NCBI GenBank assembly: GCA_017552385.1 | Contig: JAFZQB010000013.1 | Coordinates: 1-64,000, forward strand | Length of the DNA: 64,000 bases | Direction: 5' to 3' | Origin: Candidatus Saccharimonadota bacterium | Lineage (GTDB): Bacteria > Patescibacteriota > Saccharimonadia > Saccharimonadales > Saccharimonadaceae | Part shown: one piece after another, positions 24,068 to 30,629 of the stretch | Layout: each line of letters begins with the position of its first letter | How positions within the stretch are numbered: the first letter of the stretch is position 1 | Notes under the pieces: model-generated | What the model saw: only the letters and a program-made list of their open reading frames with translations | The model's database searches: none | What the model was told of the DNA's origin: nothing | Made by a program: the position numbers and the translations under genes

Positions 24068-26041
24068 TTACTCGGCAACTTTGCCTTCGTAGACGGTACC
24101 TACGAACCAGACTTCGCCAGTGTTTTTATCGCGAATGAGGAAGAGGAATGGCTTGTTGAAGGTGAGGTCGATTTCTTCGACTGGGACTTCCCATTTATAG
24201 TCAAAGAATCCACCGCCGGCACCTTTACCGCCAAATGCGGTGACGGCTCCAGCTTTAATGCCGTCGTTAGAAAAATCGATATCGGCTTTATGGATAGCAA
24301 CGCTAATATATGGTTTGTTTGCGGCGGTTTTATCGAATTCGATCATATTGGAGAGATCGGCTGTTTGAGTGTTGAACACGTCCGTAATACCAAGCTCTTC
24401 AAGGTCGGTCATGAAATCGCTCATAGTGAAGTCGAATTTGAAGAAAGGAACATAGCCGTTGATTCTTGTAATTACACCTTCTTTATAGTTATCGTAGTCA
24501 GAAGCATCCTTGAGGTTGGATATGATTGCGGTAGCTTTTTCTGCGGTGAAGCTGTTGAGATAAGAATTTAATGAGTCAGACTTTGGCATAATGCCGACAT
24601 ACTGGAGGGTTGTACCGTCATATTCCTGAAGGTCTTTGGCGAAGGCTTTTTCTGTATCTCCGTCTAGATAATAAAAGTCTGTAGAATTGGAAATTTTACC
24701 GTAGTTTTCTGAGAGGCTAGAAATGTAGCTGTCCATATCTTCATATGTTTCGCTGTAGATTGGCATTTCTTCTGCCTGCGCAGTACCATCGTTAACATGT
24801 TCTTGATACATATCTATTTGTTCTTCAGTCCATTTCTCCCATTCAGCCTGGACGGTCTCACGGATTTTTTCTTCTCCGAGTTCTTTGATTATATCGTATC
24901 TGTTAACACTAGTACCAATTTTGGCGACTTGGACATTATCGGTATTATTGAATTCTGCGGTCTCATAATTACCCATTACACAGGCGACATAATCTTTGTA
25001 GTCTTCATGAGCGTATCTGACATCGTAGTCCATGTTCTTTACTGTGTCGGTTTCCCAGGTTTCTGAAGTAGCACATTGGATCCGATAGTTCCATTGCATA
25101 TCGATAGCTAAAGCGTTAATGAGAACATAATCGGTCTCTGTATTGACGTCGCCTGGGGTGAAAGTATTTTTGATGATCCCAAGAGTTTTATCTTCAACCC
25201 ACTGGTTGGCATTATCTGGAGAAGTGAATGGGTCGAGAATGAGCGATGCGTTATATTTTGTTTCGAGTGCAGTTTTGTAGTCGGCTTTGACTTGGTCGGA
25301 GAAATCGGTGCGGATAAACATGGCGTTGGCAAGTGAGCGGTTCTCGCTATTAAGATAGGCTTTGGGCTGATAGCCGCCAATAACAGAAGTGATTTGTTCT
25401 TTAGATTGTCCATCGGCGCCATCAGCAAGCATGGCAAGGGCGTATTTGATGGAAAGTGGGCTATAGACTATGTTTTCGGCTTTATTTTCCATGTATAGGA
25501 ATGAAAGATCGAAGTCGCTGAGCTCGTTGCCTCTAAGCGCGAGTTTGTTGGCAGGGATTGGTTCTAGGTCGGGAATTGGTTCGATGTCGTTCTGAATCGA
25601 AGAAGTGGGCTCAGTTCCCTTATCCTGGAGAAGAAAATACCATATTCCAGTACCGCTAAGCGCGAGAACAAAGAGGGCGATCAAAGTGATAATTAGGGGT
25701 TTGTTGGTCTTTGGTTTAGGATTGGGCTCGTTCGGGAAGACTGGAGCATTTTCTGCTGGGGTTTCAGATTCTGCAGCTGCGATTATATCTGGCTCGGTGG
25801 TCTCAGCAGGAGCTTCGGCAGCACCTTCTTCTGTTGGCGTGTCTTGAGGTTCTGGCGCGGGTTCTTCCGTGAAAGGCTCTTCTTCTGCTGGTTCGTCACC
25901 GGTGGGCGCTTCTTCTGAATTATCTGCGTACGTACCGGTTACAGGGTCTTCCGCAGAGGGTTCCTCCATAGGTGGTTCTTCAGCTATAGGCTCATCGATT
26001 GGAGCGGAGTTTATTTCTTTATTGTTTGGAATTTCGTCCAT
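24068..26041 (-). CDS. Membrane-anchored serpin (serine protease inhibitor)
   Basis: A 657-aa protein. Residues about 1-115 are acidic and Pro/Glu/Thr-rich, then KPLIITLIALFVLAL starts one membrane helix (about 116-138), then a serpin domain fills the rest. Serpin hallmarks are IVYSPLSIKYALAMLADGA, the VLINALAI strand and the C-terminal FNKPFLFLIRDKNTGEVWF signature. The hinge before the reactive loop reads DGIKAGAVTAFGG, close to the canonical EGTEAAAATA. Small Ala/Gly residues at the hinge favour an inhibitory serpin, though Gly-rich residues follow. Type II topology would place the inhibitor outside the cell, where it could block host or neighbour proteases. ATG 26041; weak AAGG upstream; -10 at 26073. 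Confidence 0.9.
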   Translation of the reverse strand: MDEIPNNKEINSAPIDEPIAEEPPMEEPSAEDPVTGTYADNSEEAPTGDEPAEEEPFTEEPAPEPQDTPTEEGAAEAPAETTEPDIIAAAESETPAENAPVFPNEPNPKPKTNKPLIITLIALFVLALSGTGIWYFLLQDKGTEPTSSIQNDIEPIPDLEPIPANKLALRGNELSDFDLSFLYMENKAENIVYSPLSIKYALAMLADGADGQSKEQITSVIGGYQPKAYLNSENRSLANAMFIRTDFSDQVKADYKTALETKYNASLILDPFTSPDNANQWVEDKTLGIIKNTFTPGDVNTETDYVLINALAIDMQWNYRIQCATSETWETDTVKNMDYDVRYAHEDYKDYVACVMGNYETAEFNNTDNVQVAKIGTSVNRYDIIKELGEEKIRETVQAEWEKWTEEQIDMYQEHVNDGTAQAEEMPIYSETYEDMDSYISSLSENYGKISNSTDFYYLDGDTEKAFAKDLQEYDGTTLQYVGIMPKSDSLNSYLNSFTAEKATAIISNLKDASDYDNYKEGVITRINGYVPFFKFDFTMSDFMTDLEELGITDVFNTQTADLSNMIEFDKTAANKPYISVAIHKADIDFSNDGIKAGAVTAFGGKGAGGGFFDYKWEVPVEEIDLTFNKPFLFLIRDKNTGEVWFVGTVYEGKVAE

Positions 26042-26072
26042 AAATAATGACCTTGTTAAATGCTTAAGCTTA

Positions 26073-26078
26073 ATTATA
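26073..26078 (-). promoter_or_regulatory. Extended -10 of the serpin gene
   Basis: On the minus strand TATGG-TATAAT. The leader is about 25 nt. No good -35 is seen; the signal overlaps the end of the rpsP terminator region. Confidence 0.55.
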
Positions 26079-26081
26079 CCA

Positions 26082-26110
26082 TAAAAAAATAAGCCCCAGA
26101 AGGGCTTATT
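26082..26110 (-). terminator. Terminator of rpsP
   Basis: On the minus strand AATAAGCCC, 5-nt loop, GGGCTTATT, TTTTT. Confidence 0.85.
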
Positions 26111-26118
26111 TTTTATAA

Positions 26119-26493
26119 TTATTCTGCTGGAGTTTCGGCAGGAGCTTCTTCAGCTGGAGCCTCTTCGGCAGGAGCTTCTTTGGGTTGGTTCTTGCGAAGT
26201 TTGTCAGCGTGTTTAGCCTTGGCAGATTTGGCTGGAGCTTTCTTGAACCACTTTGGAAGTTTGATGCCGTTCTTCTCTAGGATGAAGGCGACACGACCAG
26301 ATGGCTGGGCGCCGTTCTTGAGGTAGAACTCAACTTTCTCTTTGTCGAGAACGAGCTTTTTAGTTTCTGGGTTATAGTTGCCGACCTCAGCCACAACGCG
26401 CCCAGATAGAGGGTGACGCTGGGATTCTTGGACGACTATCCGGTACACAGGAAGGTGTGCACGGCCATTACGTTGCATGCGAATCGCGAGCAT
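26119..26493 (-). CDS. rpsP: 30S ribosomal protein bS16
   Basis: A 124-aa protein. The N-terminal 80 residues match bS16 (MLAIRMQRNGRAHLPVYRIV, then SGRVVAEVGNYNP and GAQPS). The usual length is about 80-90 aa. The extra C-terminus is basic, then ends in tandem EEAPA repeats. bS16 assembles early in the 30S subunit. ATG 26493 follows AAGGAGAATATCC. Not followed by rimM-trmD, the usual neighbours. Confidence 0.96.
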   Translation of the reverse strand: MLAIRMQRNGRAHLPVYRIVVQESQRHPLSGRVVAEVGNYNPETKKLVLDKEKVEFYLKNGAQPSGRVAFILEKNGIKLPKWFKKAPAKSAKAKHADKLRKNQPKEAPAEEAPAEEAPAETPAE

Positions 26494-26564
26494 TGGATAT
26501 TCTCCTTAAATTTTTAATAAGGGTATTTTACACTATTTCTGGTATTTTGGCAAGACTCAGCAAG

Positions 26565-27683
26565 TTAGAGTTTTTCGACAGAATCGAAGAAGTAATTGCC
26601 ATCATCATTCTTCTGGAAGATGAAGCGATATTGTTCGAAGAAAGTGTAGTTTTCAGGAGTGATGTACATACCATACTCGGACACGCCTAGGCTTTCCTCG
26701 TGAAGGAGAGATGGATCTTGTGCGATGATTTCATGCGTGTCACTGTCCCATATATCGGCGTTCTCGAGGTAGGCTCTGTAAACAGATGTGGTGCCGCTAG
26801 GATCATAATCTTCATAGATAGTATCGAGGCTGGCGTAAATATAAGCGAGATCTCCTTTTGTGGTATATTTCGAAACATAGAGTTGGTGGTTTATTGGGTC
26901 AACACCACCACAGCCTCCGACCGTATCGTGGAAGATGTGATATTCGCTATCGTATGCTGCGCCACCGCAAATAGGTGTAGGATTCTCGAAAGTTGGAGTT
27001 GTGCCGAAGAAGGATTGATATGTTTCGGCGACTTTTTCTTCTGAAACAGCGTAGCCTTGGTTGTTAGTACATATTTGATCCATGTTGTTGGCGTTATCAC
27101 AATAAGTGGGGAATTTAGTCGCGAAATAGTTTGAGGGGACGTCGAAGTTTGAGATTAGCTCAAAATCATCGTGGTCTTTGAGATAGCTGGTGACAATATA
27201 TAGTTTGTCTTGGTTGGTTAGCTCGGAGGCATCAGGGTAGATATGCTCATTGGTTGTGTATCCCCCGCGGAATTCAAAAGTTTGTCCTTCTTTGTAGTTT
27301 TGTGCATAATTGAGATAGCTTTTCGACTTAGGGATATGTAGGGCGAGAAGTTTGGTAAAAAGTGCCGTCGTAACGGTCTGGTCCTCGATGACCACTTCTT
27401 CAACTGGCTCTTCGACTGGAGTCTCTGGGGTGTCTGGCGTGGTCGGGTTTGTTGGAGACTGGTCTGGACTTTGCTGGTTAAAGAACAATAAGTAGGCGAT
27501 AACACCTAGTGCGAGAACGAGGACGACGACGAGGGCGATGATAAGAGGCTTCTGGGATTTTTTCTGTGGTGTCGGCTCAGCAGGCGGCATAGGTGTGCTT
27601 TCGGTTGGAGCCTCGACTTCGGTTTCGGTTTCTGTTGGTGTTAGTGTTTCTTCTGGAGTGATAATTGGTTTTTCTTCGTCCAT
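26565..27683 (-). CDS. Membrane-anchored extracellular protein, unknown function
   Basis: A 372-aa protein with the same plan as the serpin: acidic Thr/Pro/Glu-rich N-terminus (about 1-45), a membrane helix starting KPLIIALVVVLVLAL (about 46-68), a Thr/Pro/Glu linker, and an extracellular domain of about 270 residues. The domain has four or more Cys (FPTYCDNANN, ICTNN, ICGGAAY, GGCGGV), which could form disulfides outside the cell, and many Tyr. No known fold recognised. ATG 27683 follows AAGGA. TACAAT lies about 30 nt upstream. Confidence 0.7.
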   Translation of the reverse strand: MDEEKPIITPEETLTPTETETEVEAPTESTPMPPAEPTPQKKSQKPLIIALVVVLVLALGVIAYLLFFNQQSPDQSPTNPTTPDTPETPVEEPVEEVVIEDQTVTTALFTKLLALHIPKSKSYLNYAQNYKEGQTFEFRGGYTTNEHIYPDASELTNQDKLYIVTSYLKDHDDFELISNFDVPSNYFATKFPTYCDNANNMDQICTNNQGYAVSEEKVAETYQSFFGTTPTFENPTPICGGAAYDSEYHIFHDTVGGCGGVDPINHQLYVSKYTTKGDLAYIYASLDTIYEDYDPSGTTSVYRAYLENADIWDSDTHEIIAQDPSLLHEESLGVSEYGMYITPENYTFFEQYRFIFQKNDDGNYFFDSVEKL

Positions 27684-27737
27684 GAAAAATCCTTGTCTAA
27701 ATTGCTTTAGCTTAATTGTACCATATTGATTTAGAAA

Positions 27738-27761
27738 TAAAAACCTCGCCCGTAGGCGAGG
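27738..27761 (-). terminator. Terminator of the gene at 27777
   Basis: On the minus strand CCTCGCC, TACG, GGCGAGG, TTTTT. Confidence 0.88.
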
Positions 27762-27776
27762 ATATGCAGAAATGAG

Positions 27777-28262
27777 TTAAGAGATATCCAAGGCTGGTAT
27801 TTCGTTGTTTTTCCTGGCTTTTGCCAGCTGCTTTCTAATCTTATCTCTCCCTGTCTTAGTTATTGCTGCTTTGACGATTGCATCCTGGTCAAGCGGGATT
27901 CCGAGTTCGGCGTAGCAGTCTGTCAATTCTTGGGCGATTCTACTAAGCTTTTCACTATGCTCTTTCGCATATTTCTCGACTTGTTCCCTATTGCCATGAT
28001 ACTTCCGGAGAGTTTTCTGGACACGATCAGCATCTTCTTCGATAGCGTCCTCGATGCCTTTGACGATTCCTTCCGTCTGGGCGACTTTGCCGGCCTCAGA
28101 GATAAGTGTTCCGATTAAGCCATAGACCTTCCAGCGTTTGTCGTGGTCGTCTTGATCGACTTTTTCTGAACTTTTTTCTTTCTGGCTGAAGGCTTTAACG
28201 AGCTCTTCCGGGTAGCGACCAGTCTCTTGTTTTACTATATCTGCATCTGAGAAGAACGACAT
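27777..28262 (-). CDS. Hypothetical 161-aa helical protein
   Basis: ATG 28262 is chosen because GGGGG precedes it and the promoter lies at 28297-28325, ruling out the longer upstream frame. The product is soluble and strongly helical and charged (KxxEKxxQ patterns), without membrane segments. The region about residues 45-75 (VYGLIGTLISEAGKVAQTEGI) is less charged and may be a core helix. No known family. Own cassette-type promoter and terminator. Confidence 0.62.
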   Translation of the reverse strand: MSFFSDADIVKQETGRYPEELVKAFSQKEKSSEKVDQDDHDKRWKVYGLIGTLISEAGKVAQTEGIVKGIEDAIEEDADRVQKTLRKYHGNREQVEKYAKEHSEKLSRIAQELTDCYAELGIPLDQDAIVKAAITKTGRDKIRKQLAKARKNNEIPALDIS

Positions 28263-28296
28263 TTTTCGAACCCCCTTTCTCAAAATATACACCTTA

Positions 28297-28325
28297 ATTA
28301 TAGCATAAAAGGAATAAAAAGTCAA
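28297..28325 (-). promoter_or_regulatory. Cassette-family promoter of the gene at 27777
   Basis: On the minus strand TTGACTTTTT, TTATGC, TATAAT (28297-28302), spacing 17. Confidence 0.88.
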
Positions 28326-28345
28326 CATACGATAGGGATAGAACC

Positions 28346-28440
28346 AAAAAACCACCCCTATAGGCGTGGATTTTTGAACATATAAGCTCTCAACTTTTAT
28401 GTGTAAGTTGGCTCGCAGTTAGCCTTTGTTCAAAAGAACT
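28346..28440 (-). ncRNA. Candidate 95-nt structured small RNA
   Basis: A complete transcription unit without a plausible gene. Promoter TTGACA-N17-TATACT (28447-28475), start near 28440, and terminator CCACGCC, UAUA, GGGGUGG (one mismatch) with UUUUUU at 28346-28351. Between them a 9-bp closing stem pairs UUUUGAACA (28427-28435) with UGUUCAAAA (28372-28380). It encloses two hairpins: GGCU/AGCC (28410-28424) and AACUU/AAGUU (28391-28410). A 5' GUUC/GAAC hairpin competes with the closing stem. It does not carry the conserved cores of SRP RNA, tmRNA or RNase P RNA and is too short for typical 6S RNA. It lies immediately after rnc. Confidence 0.6.
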
Positions 28441-28446
28441 GTTATA

Positions 28447-28475
28447 AGTATAAGCTAAATGCAGGGTGCTGTCAA
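28447..28475 (-). promoter_or_regulatory. Promoter of the candidate small RNA
   Basis: On the minus strand TTGACA (28470-28475), 17 bp, TATACT (28447-28452). The -35 begins 2 nt after the rnc stop codon. Confidence 0.7.
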
Positions 28476-28477
28476 GA

Positions 28478-29203
28478 TTATTTTTTGGTTTTTTTAGAAA
28501 GACTTGGGTGCTCGGATTTAATTTTCTTGATGCCTTCGCGGGCAGCGGCGGTTTGAGCGTCTTGTTTGGAGTGACCTACGCCAACACCGTAAATCTTTTT
28601 CCCGACATAGACAGCGACGGTGAAGGTCTTGTCGTGGTCTGGACCTTCATCTTTAATGGTGCGATAGGTCGGTGTTTGGGAGGCGCCTTTTTGGACTAAC
28701 TCTTGGAAGTATGATTTAGCGTCGCGCCAAGAGTCGCTTTCGATGATCTCATCGATTTTGACTAAGATGTGTTTTTCGATGAAGGCTTTGGCAGTATCGT
28801 AGCCTTGGTCTAGATAGATGGCGCCAATGACGGCTTCGAAGCAGTCGGCCATAATAACGGCGTGGGCGCGCTCGAGCCCCATTTTTTCTCCATGAGATAG
28901 GCGAACAAGCGGAGCGTAGCCAAGCTTGATACCGGCATCGCCGATGGATTCGGTACGAACGAGCGCTGAACGCCAGGCGGTCATTACGCCTTCTGGCTCG
29001 TTGAAATTGCGGTAGAGGTAGTCGGATGTAACTAACTCGAGAACGGCGTCGCCGAGATACTCTAGGCGCTCATTATGATCGCTACTAGTGCGATGCTCGT
29101 TGACATAGCTACGATGTGTTAAAGCGACCACGAGTAGATTGATGTCATGAAATTCAAAGCCAAGTTTTTCTTTGGCAAATTGTTGATATTTTGAAGTGTC
29201 CAA
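28478..29203 (-). CDS. rnc: Ribonuclease III
   Basis: A 241-aa double-strand-specific endoribonuclease that would process rRNA precursors and structured mRNAs. The signature HNERLEYLGDAVLEL and second catalytic helix ADCFEAVIGAIYLDQG are intact, followed by a double-stranded RNA-binding domain (about residues 160-228). The start is a TTG at 29203 with AGGAG 8 nt upstream; no in-frame ATG is nearby. It is the last gene of the rpmF-nusB-NUDIX-rnc unit and starts 1 nt after the NUDIX stop. Confidence 0.95.
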   Translation of the reverse strand: MDTSKYQQFAKEKLGFEFHDINLLVVALTHRSYVNEHRTSSDHNERLEYLGDAVLELVTSDYLYRNFNEPEGVMTAWRSALVRTESIGDAGIKLGYAPLVRLSHGEKMGLERAHAVIMADCFEAVIGAIYLDQGYDTAKAFIEKHILVKIDEIIESDSWRDAKSYFQELVQKGASQTPTYRTIKDEGPDHDKTFTVAVYVGKKIYGVGVGHSKQDAQTAAAREGIKKIKSEHPSLSKKTKK

Positions 29204-29204
29204 T

Positions 29205-29825
29205 TTAGTATTCTCCTGAACGGATTTTTTTCTTTGCTATTAACATTAATTTTTCAATGTCTTCATATTCGATGGCGTCGAGCGCATCTGCAAATTTGAA
29301 CCAGCGTATGCCATTCATCCACTTTTCCTTTGTGGGGGTTTCGCGAGGGTCAAGAGAGTGAACGAGATAGATTTGGGTAGTCATGAGGACGAGTTTGTCG
29401 AGGCGGCGATATTTGAAGTGGATTTTTCCAAGCCAGCACAAAGTGTTGATATGGAAAAGCCCCGCTTCCTCTCCGATTTCGCGAATAGCAGTTTGTTTGG
29501 CGGTTTCGCCTGGCTCAATATGACCTTTAGGAATAGTCCAACGGTTCTTAGAATCTTGGATCAGAAGGATCTCGATATCCTTACGGTCCTGAGAGAGGCG
29601 AAAAACGATACCACCGGCGGTTGGCTCGCGAACGATCTCCTGAATAACCGGCTTTTTGCGGAAGACGGTTTCCTTGAACTTGTCAATGGCGGAAGGCTTG
29701 TACTGCTTAGGCAGTGCCTCTGGAACTTTGAGGTTACTTCCCTTCCGCGTGACCGTCTGCTTCTTCGTCGGTTGGGTTTTCGGACGCTGGGGCGCGGTCT
29801 TTTGTTGGTTTCTTGGTGTTTCCAT
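29205..29825 (-). CDS. NUDIX hydrolase
   Basis: A 206-aa protein. The NUDIX box is complete ([20 protein letters not shown] plus AG, about residues 109-131), matching GX5EX7REUXEEXGU. It hydrolyses nucleoside-diphosphate-linked substrates; the specific substrate cannot be read. The first 60 residues are basic, Gln/Thr/Lys/Pro-rich and probably disordered. The ATG at 29825 has no strong ribosome site and lies 92 bp inside nusB. No later Met, Val or Leu start is convincing before the domain, so the overlap may be real, with coupled translation. Confidence 0.85.
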   Translation of the reverse strand: METPRNQQKTAPQRPKTQPTKKQTVTRKGSNLKVPEALPKQYKPSAIDKFKETVFRKKPVIQEIVREPTAGGIVFRLSQDRKDIEILLIQDSKNRWTIPKGHIEPGETAKQTAIREIGEEAGLFHINTLCWLGKIHFKYRRLDKLVLMTTQIYLVHSLDPRETPTKEKWMNGIRWFKFADALDAIEYEDIEKLMLIAKKKIRSGEY

Positions 29826-30282
29826 GGTTATTATCCGATGAGTCGTCGGAACTTAGACCTAGCTGTTTGAAAGCAGTGCCGAGGACTCCGTTGATGAACT
29901 TTGATGAGTTTTCTGAGCCGAATGCTTTTGCAAGCTCGACGGCTTCATTGATGGCGACCTTTGGCGGTACGCTATCATTGCAGAACTTTAGCTCGTATAA
30001 ACCAATACGGAGTACGTTGCGGTCAATTGCAGCAATACTGGAAATAGGCCATTCTGGCGCTAATGGGGTAAGGTCGTTATCGAGGTTATCAGTTTCTTTT
30101 ACTACTCCTCTAGACAAAGCGTAAACGAACTCGGTGTCGCCGAGGGCTTTTTCGTAGGGGATGATGTTTTTTGCGACGATATGGTCGATGTCGGCTGTGG
30201 CGTCGCCCGCCTTACTCCTGAACTCGTATTCATACAAGCTCTGGAGCGATATGATTCTGCCTAAATGCCGATTAGAAGCCAT
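29734..30282 (-). CDS. nusB: Transcription antitermination factor NusB
   Basis: A 182-aa protein. Helical NusB domain spans about residues 4-145, with a typical start ([16 protein letters not shown]), [15 protein letters not shown] and [17 protein letters not shown]...KFINGVLG. NusB with S10 binds boxA in rRNA leaders. The C-terminal 38 residues are an Asp/Ser/Lys/Glu-rich tail not usual for NusB and encoded in the overlap with the NUDIX gene. It starts 1 nt after the rpmF stop. Confidence 0.93.
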   Translation of the reverse strand: MASNRHLGRIISLQSLYEYEFRSKAGDATADIDHIVAKNIIPYEKALGDTEFVYALSRGVVKETDNLDNDLTPLAPEWPISSIAAIDRNVLRIGLYELKFCNDSVPPKVAINEAVELAKAFGSENSSKFINGVLGTAFKQLGLSSDDSSDNNHGNTKKPTKDRAPASENPTDEEADGHAEGK

Positions 30283-30283
30283 A

Positions 30284-30523
30284 TTATTTCTTTGCCTTAG
30301 CTTTCTTGGCTAGTTTAGCTTTAGTGGCAGCTTTTTTGGTGGCCTTAACGGAAGTGGTCTTGGCTGGTTTGACGGTCTTAACTTTGACGCGTGGGGTTTG
30401 TTTCTTGGTCTCAAAAGCTTTGACAGGGGAAACTTTATTGACAGCCCTTGCGAGGTCGAGACGGATGTGGCTCCTTCTCAAACCGGTTTTACGCGGGCTG
30501 CTCTGTTTTTTAGGTTCAGGCAT
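30284..30523 (-). CDS. rpmF: Probable 50S ribosomal protein bL32 without zinc Cys
   Basis: A 79-aa basic protein. The first 25 residues ([21 protein letters not shown]) follow the bL32 pattern P.PK...S..R...RR.H. The usual C-terminal zinc ribbon CxxC...C is absent and replaced by a Lys/Ala/Thr/Val tail. Its place at the head of a nusB-rnc operon fits, since rpmF is often near rnc. ATG 30523 follows AAAGGAGC. Because only the N-terminus carries the signal, a small basic protein of another kind is possible. Confidence 0.65.
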   Translation of the reverse strand: MPEPKKQSSPRKTGLRRSHIRLDLARAVNKVSPVKAFETKKQTPRVKVKTVKPAKTTSVKATKKAATKAKLAKKAKAKK

Positions 30524-30554
30524 GATGCTCCTTTAATAATAGATACTTTGGTTT

Positions 30555-30583
30555 ATAATAGCACGTTTTTTCAGGAATAGCAA
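30555..30583 (-). promoter_or_regulatory. Promoter of rpmF-nusB-NUDIX-rnc
   Basis: On the minus strand TTGCTA (30578-30583), 17 bp, TATTAT (30555-30560), with TGC before the -10. Confidence 0.7.
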
Positions 30584-30629
30584 GCGAAAGAACACGTTAT
30601 TTGGTGATTTGACTTTGATGACTTGTTTG

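Noticed and set aside
28371-28395. Seven-codon frame (ATGTTCAAA...TAG) in the candidate small RNA
   Set aside because: No ribosome site, and it lies mostly within the closing stem and terminator.
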